Source: Xylaria sp. FL1777
Lineage: Eukaryota; Ascomycota; Sordariomycetes; Xylariales; Xylariaceae
Assembly: GCA_022578965.1 (NCBI GenBank)
Contig: MU400892.1
Location: 1-26,476, forward strand
Direction: 5' to 3'
Length of the DNA stretch: 26,476 nt
Every line of letters starts with the position of its first letter. Within the stretch, counting starts at the first letter, position 1. This document shows positions 12,122-21,450 of this stretch, in pieces. A model generated the notes under the pieces. The model did no database searches, was not told the DNA's origin, and saw only the letters and a program-made list of their open reading frames with translations. The position numbers were made by a program, and so were the translations under genes.

Positions 12122-12240
12122 TATTACTGCTATTATTACTGCTATTATTACTGCTATTATTACTATTATTACTATTGCTATTATTACTACTATTACTACT
12201 GCTATTATTGCTGCTAGCACTACAGCTACTATTATTGCTA
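12122..12240. repeat. Triplet microsatellite, ATT/ACT/GCT units
   Basis: About 119 bases built of the triplets ATT, ACT and GCT. The left end is a regular 12-bp unit (ATTACTGCTATT, three times from about 12123), then freer mixing, ending near 12240. The array stays in one triplet register. Read forward it would give an Ile/Thr/Ala string; on the minus strand, a Ser/Asn-rich string (AGC, AGT, AAT). Ser/Asn low-complexity runs are common in fungal proteins, but stops close the frame on both sides and no gene can be supported. Confidence 0.88.
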
Positions 12241-13386
12241 TTTTTTATAACTTTTAGTTTTTATTTTATTATTTTTTTTTTTCTGCTAATTTTAAAAGTT
12301 TGTAGTTTTTAATATTTACTTTTAGTTCTTTTTATTAATAAACAGGAGTTATTTTTATTTGCTGCTATAATATGTTGCTTAAAGTTTTGCTAGGTTTTGT
12401 TTTTATAGCAAAAGATATTTTCTGGCAAAAAAACAACAAAAATAAAAACAAGAACAAAAACAAAGACAATTTTTCTATAACTTCTATAAATCCTAAAAAA
12501 AAGTATTTTAACAAAAAATAAAAAGTTAATAACGTTTTAGCTAAGCAACTATATCTTAATATTTTTAGTGCTTTTTAATACTTCGTTAAGTAAGCTAGCT
12601 TTTTGCTAGAAAACTATACTTAAAAGCTCTTAAAGCATTTTAAGAATAGCTTTCTTAAAAAATAAAATAAGAATAAATTAGAAATTTGTGCTAAAACATA
12701 CGAAGTGTTTAATTTAATAACGTATAACGCTGCTTACGCAAAGCAAACCAAAAAATACAAAAAACAGAATGCTAAACATTAAAAGCTTAGTTTGCTATAA
12801 ATGCTGCTTTTTCTACTAAAATTTACAAATGATTTACTTTAGCTTGTGCTTATTAATTAGTATTTCTTTAGCTTAAATAAAAAAGCACAATAAATAAATA
12901 ACATAAATCCTGCTTATATTTTATTGCTAAAGCTTAAAGCTATAAGTAGCATATTAATTTTATAAATAGCTATAATAAAGCTAGCGCTTAAACTTAGCAC
13001 GTAAAACATGTTTGTAAAAATCTCCTTTTTAGCGCTTTTAAAAAACTGCTATAAAAACTTTTATGCTATAGCACTATAACAAGTTATTAAAGTATAGCAA
13101 AAAAAAGCAGTATTTTTCTATTTTGTAGCACTAAAACGTTAGCCTAAAATGCTTTTACTATTATTAATATACTAAATTTAACACTTATAGAATCTTTTGC
13201 TTTATTTTCTTTTTTTGCTATAAATTTGAAAGCTAAGCAACGTACTGCTATAAAAACTTAATAATAGCTAGCATTTTTAGCACTAATATATAGATTAGCA
13301 AAAAGTAAAAAACAGAAAAAAAAAGCAAATATAAGCAATATTATAACTAATTTTTTTAAGCTATTAAAGGCTTTTACTAGTATGCG
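12241..13386. other. AT-rich DNA, no gene
   Basis: Decayed sequence, with an AC/AA-rich patch at about 12425-12470. No tandem array, no open frame and no RNA gene seen. Confidence 0.6.
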
Positions 13387-13584
13387 CATATAGAACATTA
13401 TAGATTATAATTTCTATTGTTTTTTATTTAATATTTCCTTTTTTATAGTGTGCTATTTATAACGCAGTTTCTGCGGTTTTATATTTAATATCTTATTTTT
13501 TATAGTGTTATATCTAGAATGCAATTTTTGCGTTTTTTTATTTAACCTTTTTTTTTTAATCGTGTAATATTTATAACGTGGACC
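13387..13584 (-). repeat. 57-bp tandem repeat, 3 copies plus remnants
   Basis: Units lie at 13528-13584, 13471-13527 and 13414-13470, with a worn remnant at 13387-13413. The period is exactly 57 bp, or 19 codons. On the minus strand two units are open and read GPRYKYYTIKKKRLNKKTQ and KLHSRYNTIKNKILNIKPQ. The third keeps the KL..., HTIK and ILNKK positions but has two stops, one where the neighbouring unit has Gln (CAG to TAG, a C-to-T change). The open stretch is bounded by a stop near 13663 upstream. This could be the remnant of a protein with 19-residue repeats, or a noncoding minisatellite whose period happens to be a multiple of three. I recognise no family. Confidence 0.8.
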
Positions 13585-13970
13585 TTTTATGTATATAAAC
13601 TTATTTAATAACTGTAGATCTATTTTTTGAAAAAACAAAGTATTAATTATATTTAGTTCTCTTTATAAATGCACAAATATAATTTATAGCATAGCAAACT
13701 ACGTTAGCCTACATTTTTGCTTTTTTTAAGCTAATAAGTTTAGTTTTTTTTATATATAGTAACATTAATCCATCTAGCAGCTAGTGTAATTAAGCATTTT
13801 TTATACGTTTAAAGTAGTTTTTGCAGAAGAGTTATTTTTGAAATAATAACTGCAATAAGAAAGCTTTGCTTTAGTTTTACTTTTGTTATTTTTAGTAATA
13901 AATAAACATATATTTTGTTATATATCTTAGAAATACATTAACATACTATTTATAAATTTACATAAAGTAA
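13585..13970. other. AT-rich spacer between arrays
   Basis: No gene. Ends directly at the 50-bp array. Confidence 0.55.
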
Positions 13971-14170
13971 GCATTTTAGCTTATTAAGGCATTATTAGTG
14001 TTCGTTTTATTTGTTTTATAGCACTTTAGCTTAGTAAAGCATTATAAGTGTTTGTTTTATTTGTTTTATAGCATTTTAGCTTAGCAAGGCATTATAGTTA
14101 TTTGTTTTATTTATTTTATAGCACCTTGGCTTAGCAAAGAATTAATAAAAATTATTTTATTTGTTCTGTA
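13971..14170. repeat. 50-bp tandem repeat, 4 copies
   Basis: Four copies at 13971, 14021, 14071 and 14121 with an exact 50-bp period. Each opens with GCAYYTTRGCTTA and most end with GTTTTATTTGTTTTATA. Copies 1 and 2 match at about 45 of 50 positions; copy 4 is the most worn. Differences are largely C/T and A/G. Confidence 0.95.
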
Positions 14171-14421
14171 AAAACACTATTACTTTTTATACTGTTTTTG
14201 TGTTCTCTTTAAGCTAGATTATTATATTAAAAATTATGTTAGTTATACTATATGCATTAAGGTAAAAATTAGGCATAGAAAAACATTAATCTAAAACAAA
14301 AAAAAAAAACAATTAAAATAGCTGTTTATACTAGTATAACAAACAAAGAAATTACGAGTAATTAGCAAACACTTTAGGGTTTTTAATAATATAAAAGCGC
14401 TACGTTTGCTGCTTTATTTCT
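14171..14421. other. AT-rich spacer between arrays
   Basis: Short interval with an A run at 14301-14309 and an isolated TTTAGGGTTT at 14372. No gene. Confidence 0.5.
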
Positions 14422-14511
14422 TAGGCCTTTACTTAGTGCTTCTAATTTACTAAGTATTAGCGCTTTTAAGCTTTTATTTAGTGCTTTTTATTAGCTAAGT
14501 ATTAGCGCTTT
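14422..14511. repeat. 45-bp tandem repeat, 2 copies
   Basis: Two copies with a 45-bp period; TTAGTGCTT and AAGTATTAGCGCTTTT are conserved. The first copy contains an internal inverted repeat (ACTTAGT ... ACTAAGT). Confidence 0.85.
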
Positions 14512-14694
14512 TGGAATTTTCTTTGTTTGTTTTTATATGTCTTTAAATGTTGTTTTTTTATAGCAATCTAAATAATTCCTTTACTTAAAAAGGGATAGCC
14601 AAAAACAAGTTATCTTTACACTAAGTTCACTATAACGCCTTAACAAGTGCTTGCAGCATTTTTCTTAGGCATAAAAACATGTTTAATGCTTATA
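14512..14694. other. AT-rich spacer between arrays
   Basis: Contains AAAAAGGGATAGCC near 14586. No gene, no repeat seen. Confidence 0.5.
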
Positions 14695-15165
14695 AAGCAA
14701 AGTTATTTAGTTCACGTTATTATTTAAGAACACTATAGTAATTATAGCTTCTGGAAATATTTTGTTCTTATATTAGTAACGTTTAAAAGTAATAAATATT
14801 AAAAATGATCATAATAACACAAAAAAACAGCATATTACTAATAATAAGCTTGCAAAGCAAAGTACTTTAGCTTAATTTACGTCATTATTTAAAGAGTTTA
14901 TAGTAATCGCAGTTTTTAAAAATATCCTATTTATATATTAGTAACGTTTTAAAGCAATAAATAGTAAGAAAAAAAAAAAACAATAATATAAAAAAACAAA
15001 ACTAGTTTATATTATTATTTGAAGAGTTTATTATAATTGTAGTTTCTAATAATATTTTGTCTATATATTAATAACGTTCGGAAGCAATAAACAAAGGAAA
15101 AAAAAAAAAACAATAATACAAGAAAACAGGACATTACTAGTAAAAAGCTGCGCTATAGCAGTACA
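14695..15165. repeat. Tandem array of ~130-165 bp units, 3 copies
   Basis: Three copies. The anchor ATTATTT occurs at 14719, 14884 and 15014. Shared landmarks in order are AAGCAAAGT (copies 1 and 2), ATTATTTAAAGAGTTTA-like, TTAGTAACGTTT or TTAATAACGTTC, GCAATAAAYA and an A-rich stretch ending ACAATAATA. Copy 2 lacks the distal ~35 bases (CATATTACTAATAATAAGC-like) that copies 1 and 3 share, so one indel separates the units. Confidence 0.85.
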
Positions 15166-15223
15166 AATTCTTTTTTTTTTTTTGTAGTTTATATAAAAAA
15201 AAAATAAATTACCGTTATTAAGT
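15166..15223. other. T/A-rich junction
   Basis: A run of T at 15172-15183 and of A at 15196-15204, between the preceding array and the palindromic element. Confidence 0.5.
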
Positions 15224-15345
15224 TTACTGTAAGCTAGCTTTAATTAATCTACTTTTATATTAATTATTAACTAAGTTTTTTAAGCAAAAAATGCTTAATT
15301 AACAGTTAATAAAGAAGCAGATTAAGCAAAGCTAGCTTACAGTAA
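15224..15345. repeat. Palindromic element 1, ~122 bp
   Basis: The left arm begins TTACTGTAAGCTAGCTTT and the right arm ends AAAGCTAGCTTACAGTAA, the exact reverse complement. Pairing continues less perfectly inward (AATCTAC ... AGATTAA) to an inner hairpin, TTAAGCA ... TGCTTAA, around 15288. The outline resembles a miniature inverted-repeat element (MITE), but no target-site duplication is visible and no transposase is present. It shares its inner hairpin with the next element, so the two look like diverged tandem copies. Confidence 0.85.
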
Positions 15346-15356
15346 TTTTATTAAAA

Positions 15357-15442
15357 GCTATAGATTTGCTTTTTTATAAACAACAAAGTTCCTTAAGCAG
15401 AAAATGCTTAGTTAATAGTTCATAAAAAAGCAAATCTGCAGC
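15357..15442. repeat. Palindromic element 2, ~86 bp
   Basis: AGATTTGCTTTTTTATAAAC (15362 on) pairs with GTTCATAAAAAAGCAAATCT (to 15437) with one mismatch; outside this, GCTAT faces GCAGC, the two mismatches being transitions. The loop carries CTTAAGCAGAAAATGCTTAG, a second hairpin close to the one in the preceding element. It lies 11 bases beyond element 1 in the same order. Confidence 0.85.
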
Positions 15443-15471
15443 AAGGCAAAGTAAGCCGTAGTAAAAAAAAA

Positions 15472-15966
15472 AACAAGAAAAACAGCTAATGCACTTTGCA
15501 TAAAGTGCGCAAAAGAAGTGCTTATGCTTTTTATAGCAATACGTTCATAAATCATACGCATAAAAACAAAAAAAAAAACACATGCATTTTTTATTAAGTA
15601 TTTATATAAGCTACTTATGCTTATTGCTATACTATGTTCTTATAGTATATATTTAAGTACTTAGGTACTTATAGAAAAAAAAAAAAAATAACAGATATGC
15701 TTTTACTTACGTTTAAAATAAAGCTACTTTTTGAGTTGCTGTAGCAATACGTTAGTATGTTTTATATGTTCGAAGAAAAAAGAACAGCTAACGCACTTTT
15801 AATAGCGTATGCAGTAAAATAGCCTTTGCTTTTTGTAATAACGCGTTCTTTTGTGTATTATATATATAGAAAAAAAAACAGCTGATATACTCTTTTAATA
15901 GTATGCTTAATAAAGTTGCTTAAGCTTGCTGCTGTTATGCGTTCTTATGTTATAAACTTATTGCTG
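15472..15966. repeat. ~95-bp tandem array, 5 diverged copies
   Basis: Five units, each opened by an A run and an AACAGCTAAYGCAC-like motif, at 15481, 15577, 15690, 15783 and 15877 (spacings 96, 113, 93, 94). Each unit ends with a TACGTTC / TGTTCTTAT / GCGTTCTT-like motif. In between come CTTTTAATAGYGTATGC-like and TTGCTTTTT / TTGCTGTAG strings. Units 2 and 3 are the most worn. No coding frame runs through it. Confidence 0.8.
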
Positions 15967-16019
15967 CTTAAAACAAATAAAAAAGCTTTTTATATATAGG
16001 CCTTGCTTTAGAACTTTGC

Positions 16020-16150
16020 AGAACATATTTCTTTTGTTTTTCTATATAATAAACAGCTTAAATAATACGTGTTGCTTTTTGATCTTTTAGAACCTATTTT
16101 CCGTTTTTTTATATGTAAACAGCTTAAATAATATACGTTGCTTTTTAACC
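16020..16150. repeat. ~67-bp direct repeat, 2 copies
   Basis: AGAACATATTT / AGAACCTATTT at 16020 and 16089, then AAACAGCTTAAATAATA at 16051 and 16117, then CGTGTTGCTTTTT / TACGTTGCTTTTT. The spacing drifts from 69 to 66 through small indels. Confidence 0.85.
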
Positions 16151-16162
16151 CTCCTTAACCCA
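16145..16162 (+). repeat. Telomere-like TTAACCC pair, interstitial
   Basis: TTAACCCTCCTTAACCCA contains two TTAACCC units at the end of the ~67-bp repeat. CC dinucleotides are rare in the window, so the match stands out, but only two imperfect units are present and it may be chance. Confidence 0.3.
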
Positions 16163-17333
16163 TTTTTTATTGCAGCTAAAAGCTTTTTTCTATTACGAAT
16201 ATAAAGCGTGTTCTTTTTTTTCTAGTTAAATTCAATACATAAAACAAAAAAAAAACCCTAAAAAAGCAACAAAAAACAATTAAATATAAAACATGCTATA
16301 GCTTAAAAGCTTTTAGGTAAAAAAAAGGTAAAAAAAAGTTTAGTTCACTGTTATAGCTAAAAAAAAGTTAGCTTTGCTTTACTATTTAAACATATAGTTA
16401 AAAAAAAAAAAGAAAACAATTAGGCTTATAAAACGGCTTATAGTATATAGTTCCTTTAAGAAAAAAAGCTTCTAGATAAAAATAGCGTACACATATAAAA
16501 ATGCGTTAAAGAATAAGTGCATATATGCAGTTATAGTTTATAACTGTATTTTTTGCTAGCATTAATAAAGAAGTGCAACATAAATAAAAAGCAAGACATA
16601 CGTTTGCTACAAGCGTTGCTAGTTATATATAAATCGAAAAAAAAGCTAAATTTTCCTATTATAATCTTTAGTTAATTAAATAGTAAAACAATTTAAGGTT
16701 AGCGCTATAGTGCAGTATTAAGACTTCTTTTATGCGGAAAAAAAGCAAAAGTACAAAAGTAATAGTTGTTTTGCAAACTTTTTTGCTTTAAAATCTATTA
16801 TTAAAGCATACGTACTTTGTAGTTTTAGTGCATTAAAAAAACACAGGAAACAAAATAGTAAAAAAAGAATAGCAAAAAAATATATACTAAAAAAGGAAAA
16901 GAAAAAAATAAACGAAAATAAAATAAAATAAAAAAACAAAGCATAATTATATTATAACTACAACAAGTTTAAAAGCAAAAAAGAAAGAAAAGCTAGAAGT
17001 GTTTTATTACTTACGTACATAAGTTACTAAAAGTGCTGCATGCACTAAAAATTACATGCTTACTTAAATATGCTAATAAATCTATTATTATAAGTAGTAC
17101 AAAAAAGCAATTACTTTTTTTTTTAAAAGTAAATGTAAATTAACTTTTTGTGTTTATGCTTGCTTTTGTAAAAAATTTTGCAAGCGCGGAAAAACTACAA
17201 GGAAAGTTTCTGCTGTTATGTTTTATATGTTGTAGTTTTATTTAAAAGCTTTTTTTATACTTTAGTTACGTTTAGAAAAACATTTTGTAGCAGTATTTTA
17301 CGCGGAAAGTTCTCTTAATATAGTTAAATTTCT
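16163..17333. other. AT-rich DNA with A tracts, no gene
   Basis: Purine-leaning sequence with A runs (16247-16255, 16399-16411, 16860-16940). An AAACCCTAAA lies at 16253. The minus-strand frame 16730-16939 reads through the A tracts as a Phe/Leu-rich string and is not credible as a gene. Confidence 0.6.
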
Positions 17334-17545
17334 ATTTTTCCTTTATTTTACATTTCTTTTATTTTATATATCCCCTTTATTTCATATATTTCCTTTATTT
17401 TATATCTTTTTTATTTACTATTTCTTTTATTAATTTATTTACTTATTATATTTTTTATTTCTTTTTATCTTTAGGTATTTTAATCTTTTATTTTTTTTTT
17501 TTTTTATTTTCTTTTTTTTCTTTTTTTTTATTGTATTTTTTGTTT
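17334..17545 (+). repeat. Pyrimidine-rich short tandem repeat and T tract
   Basis: TTCCTTTATTTTA-like units begin at 17338, 17354, 17372 and 17390 (16-18 bp period) and fade into TTTATTTACTTA-like strings, then into a T tract with single C residues at about 17485-17540. The plus strand is almost free of G through the whole stretch. Confidence 0.85.
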
Positions 17546-17960
17546 ATTTTAACATAGTTCTTATAATTCCAACTTTTATATAGATCCTAAAACACAATTA
17601 AAAGTAATAATAATAAAGCTAACGTTATAGCTTTTTTTGCTTAAAGAAAAATTTACTAGAACTTGCGCTTTTAACTTTTTTTAAGTGCTAATATTTTTTT
17701 TGCTAAGATTTTATAACAATAGTAACTATTTTTATAGAAAACTAGCTATTTAGCAACATTTTTTCCTCTATATAAAAAAGCAAACACTCTTTTTATTAGT
17801 GCTATAATAGCTAACTTAGTATATATAAAAACTTTCTGTTTTTATTAAATCTTTTGCTTAGCTTTACAAAAAATGCTAAAAAAGCAGGTAACTAATAAGT
17901 AGTTTATTTTTTAAGCAGTTTTATATAGCATAATGTTAATTTGTTATGCATAAAAGCTAA
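17546..17960. other. AT-rich spacer, no gene
   Basis: Decayed sequence with no array and no open frame. Confidence 0.55.
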
Positions 17961-18712
17961 GTATTTAAAACTTAAATATAGCTTAATTAGCTGCAGCTTA
18001 ATTAGCTGCAGCAAATAATTATATAAAGTCTTGCATTAGCCTTTAAATAGTAGCTTTAACTATTAGCGCCATAAATAATAAAACAGCAAAAAGGTGCAAA
18101 ACTTTAATGCAGCTTAATTAGCTATAGCTTAATTAGCTATAGCAAACAACTATAAGAGGTCTTATACTAGCTTCCCAAAAATAGCTTTAGCTATTAAAGC
18201 CATAAATAATAAAACAGCAAAATCCCTACTTAGCAATTCTTTTAAAAAGTAACCTAAATAGGATAAAACATACTTAGCAGTAAGCTTTATTTGTTTTAAA
18301 ACAAAGAAGCACTAGCTTTTAAATAGTAGCTCTAATTACAAGTGCAATAAATAACAAAACAGCAAAATCCTTACTTAGCAATTCTTTTAAAAAGCAACCT
18401 AAATAAAATAAAATATATTTAGTAGTAAGCTTTATTTGTTTTAAGACAAAAAAGCACTAGCTTTTAAATAGTAGCTTTAACTACTAGCGTTATAAATAAT
18501 AAAACAGCAAAAAGTGTTTAAAACTTAAATATAGCTTAATTAGCTATAGCAAACAACTATATAAAGTCTTGCATTAGCTTTTAAATAGTAGCCTTAACTA
18601 TTAATGCAGTAAATAATAAAACAGCAAAATCCTTACTTAGTAATTCTTTTAAAAAGCAACTTAAATAAAATAGAACATACTTAGCAATAAGCTTTATTTG
18701 TTCTAAGATAAA
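17961..18712. repeat. Composite tandem array from modules A, B and C
   Basis: A common 3' module C (AAATAGTAGCTTTAACTA..., ending AATAATAAAACAGCAAAA) occurs five times, starting at 18045, 18179, 18321, 18466 and 18583. It is preceded by one of two unrelated modules. A contains AGCTTAATTAGCTATAGCAA and a TATAAAGTCTTGCATTAGC-like string; B contains TCCTTACTTAGCAATTC and TAAGCTTTATTTGTTTTAA. The order is A-C, A-C, B-C, B-C, A-C, then B alone to about 18712. B-C units repeat at 145 bp, and the A-C unit before the last C adds 117 bp. In the first two A modules a 15-base string, AGCTTAATTAGCTGC or its TATAGC variant, is itself doubled. Copies differ mainly by transitions. Confidence 0.9.
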
Positions 18713-18739
18713 TAATATATTAATTACTAAAGCTTTTTA

Positions 18740-19365
18740 TAGTTTTGTTTTCAAAAGCAAAGATTTTTGTATTTTGGGCTACTAAAGAAAAGTTAAGAAA
18801 AACCGAACAATTTCTTTAGTTTATGTTTTAAAGCTAAAATCGTAAGCTACTGCTAAAAAGTTAAAAAAAACTAAAGTCTTGGTTTTAAAGCTAAAATCTT
18901 AAGCTATTGCTAAAGAGTTAATAAAACTTAAGCAATTTTTCTAGTTTTAATCTTAAAGTTAAAATCTTAAGCTATTATTAAAGAGTTGCTAAAAACCAAA
19001 GTTTTAGTTAAAAAGCAAAGATTATTATATTTTTAAGTCGTATTTTAGAAGTAAATATTTCTGCATTTTGAACTACTGCTAAAGAGTAAAAAATACCTAA
19101 AAAATCTTTCCTGTTTTATTTTTAAAACTAAAGATTTTTGCATTTTAAACTATAATAAACCTACTAAACACCTTTTGCTATTTTTATACGTATTATACTA
19201 TAAAACACTAAGACTGTACTACGTAGAACAGAAATTATTAAAAACAGTTTTGCATATTAAAAAAAGAAGCTATTTTGCTTTTATAAATTAAAGATTTTTT
19301 TTGGGCTGCTATAAAAAACTAAATAAAAACTAAGCAATTTTTTTAGTCTTAGATTTTAGAACAAA
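18740..19365. repeat. Loose 57-68 bp repeat family
   Basis: GCTAAAATCTTAAGCTATTGCTAAAGAGTT-like units lie at about 18833, 18890 and 18958 (spacings 57 and 68). Related pieces lie on either side: AAAGATTTTTGTATTTTGGGCTACTAAAG-like near 18760, TTTCTGCATTTTGAACTACTGCTAAAGAG-like near 19060, ACTAAAGATTTTTGCATTTT near 19122 and TTAAAGATTTTTTTTGGGCT near 19288. Copies are of uneven length and strongly diverged. Confidence 0.75.
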
Positions 19366-20378
19366 AAATGCTTTTACTTCTAAGTTTAATGCAATAATAG
19401 TTTTATTTAAGAGCTAGCTTTGCAACATAAGCTATAACAGCAGAACTAACGTATTAACTAAAGCAGTTATACTATACTTAACTTAGTTACCTTACTGCTA
19501 TTCTAAAAAGCTAAATTTAATGCTTAATAGGAAAACATTATAAAATTCCAAAAAACTAACAACTAACATACAAACAAAAGCAATAGCAATAAAACTAGTA
19601 AGCTAACAAAAGCAAAACAAAGTAATTTTATGTGCTTTTTAATGCTTTTGTGCTGCTTTACATTAATATTATGCTGTTTTACGCTAGTTTAAAAGCTTTT
19701 TTTGTTTATTTATAAGATTTTTTGTATTTTAAAGGCAGTAAAAGATAGCAATTAGCTCTTTCTACAAAAAAATATATATAGAGTTTTTAAGTGTGGTAAT
19801 TTACTTTGTATAATAACCTTTTGCTTTGCTTTAAGATCTTTTTAATGGGGTTTTTATACTTATAATACATATAGTATAAATAAGAATTACGTAATAAAAT
19901 AAAAGCTTAATAAAGTCAAAAAAAAGAAACCCTAATAAGAAAAATTAGTAAATAATATAAAAAATATAAAGCAAAAAATTGTATATTTTATTAATTATAT
20001 ATGCTAAGCATTTTATAAATGCGTAAAAAAATAGCATAGCTAGTATAGCAATAGCTACTAATATACTAACAGAAGCAGTTATAACATATAACAAAAGCAA
20101 TTATAGCTAAGTAGCAATAACAGCTAACAATTTAACGAAAAAAATTACGGCATTTTTAATGTGCTAATAAAAGTAAGCATAATATATAGCGTGCTAATAA
20201 AAACAAAATAGCTATATTTTATATAAAGAAGTAAAAACCTTTTACTAAGTATAGATCTATAAAAAAAAGCTTGCTGCTTTTAAAAGTTATACTAACTACT
20301 ATAGCGCTTAAAACATTCTTTTTGTAAAGCTAGGCTTAGTATTTTTATTATAATAAGCAATGCATTCTTGCATTTTTT
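19366..20378. other. Decayed AT-rich DNA, no gene
   Basis: No array and no notable open frame. It contains one isolated ACCCTAAT at 19929. Confidence 0.6.
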
Positions 20379-20618
20379 TTAGCTACTAAAAAAAGGCAGA
20401 ACACCATAGCTAGCAATACAAATAATACGCAAGCTAACGTTTTTTTTGCTAAAGCTTTGTTTTTCTAGGCCTTTAGGCCTACTTTTTTTGTTCGGAAAAG
20501 CAAAAGCCCGAACACGCGCTAAGCAAACGTTAAAAAAAACAACATTATTAACTTTAAGCTTTCTGTTTTTAAGCAAACCTAAAAAACAGCAAGATATTAC
20601 ATAAAAATAAATACTAGC
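20379..20618 (-). pseudogene. Unrecognised coding relic with GC-rich core
   Basis: On the minus strand 79 codons are open between a stop at 20619-20621 and TAA at 20379-20381. There is no ATG: the first possible start is an alternative TTG near 20576, so this is at best a fragment. The central residues read ARVRAFAFPNKKSRPKG, followed by a tail that includes ASYGVLPFF. This mixed composition is unlike the Phe/Leu or Lys strings elsewhere. The core at 20461-20520 is 45% G+C by count, with four CpG and an AGGCCTTTAGGCCT palindrome, against about 25% around it. I recognise no family. It may be the least eroded piece of an old gene or repeat, or a later insertion. Confidence 0.4.
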
Positions 20619-21031
20619 TTAGCAAAACTATACGTTAAATATGCTTACATAAACTATAATTGTTTTTTTGAGTATTTATATCTTTTTTAAAAAGTGCACT
20701 AGTGAACTTTTATAGAACTAAGCGTAATAAAATAGTTAAAATAAAGAAGTATTACGTTTAAAGTAAGTATAAAAAGCAGTAGCGCGCTTACTATATGCTA
20801 TAAAGATTATAGTAAGTAAAAAAGCTATATATACTTTTAGCTATATACGTATGCTATATTGCTTTTATAACTAATAGATTTTATTGCTGCAGTCTTTAAT
20901 GCAACATAAATAAGATTAAACTTTATATAGAGAATTTAATACTATATGGGTTATGTTTTATAAATAATAACATAATGCAAACCTTTTAAGTAAAAAACAA
21001 ACAACATTATAAAGAACTTAAAAAAAAAAGC
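20619..21031. other. AT-rich DNA, no gene
   Basis: Ordinary decayed sequence; nothing seen. Confidence 0.55.
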
Positions 21032-21098
21032 AATGCTATATAAAGGATTAATAGTTAGCAATAATGCTATATAAGCTACTTAAAGCAATGCTATATAA
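21032..21098. repeat. Short direct repeat AATGCTATATAA, 3 copies
   Basis: AATGCTATATAA occurs at 21032, 21063 and 21087, with diverged spacers of 19 and 12 bases. Confidence 0.7.
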
Positions 21099-21390
21099 GT
21101 TTTTAAAAAAACAAATATTACTAAAGTAATAACAATTTAAATTACCTTAGGTTATTTTTTTAGCATATTAAGTTCTTTTTAAAAACAATATTATTTTATA
21201 TTAGTTTTTATATACTAAAAAATAAGCTAAAATATAGTTACTGTATAATTTTAGATATTTTATTTTTAGTAGCCCTTATTAATTTTGCTTTAGTTTTAGG
21301 TTTTACTATAGCTACCTATAATCACTAAAATTATAACTACTATTTGTTTTTAGCTCTATATTATTTACAACGTTTATTTTGTTTTTTTTT
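21099..21390. other. AT-rich spacer
   Basis: Nothing seen beyond general decay. Confidence 0.5.
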
Positions 21391-21450
21391 TTGCTAGTTT
21401 TACTGCTATTAGTTAGCTTTTCTACTAGTTTACGCTATATAGTTAGCTTT
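21391..21450. repeat. 30-bp tandem repeat, 2 copies
   Basis: Two 30-bp units, each with CTAGTTT near the start and TAGTTAGCTTT at the end (21410 and 21440). Confidence 0.7.

Noticed and set aside
13971..14170. Four regularly spaced 50-bp repeats considered as a CRISPR array
   Set aside because: The whole 50-bp unit is repeated with no unique spacers, and the setting is eukaryotic.
16730..16939. 69-codon minus-strand frame with a hydrophobic start
   Set aside because: Generated by A runs on the plus strand; no motif and no conserved neighbour.
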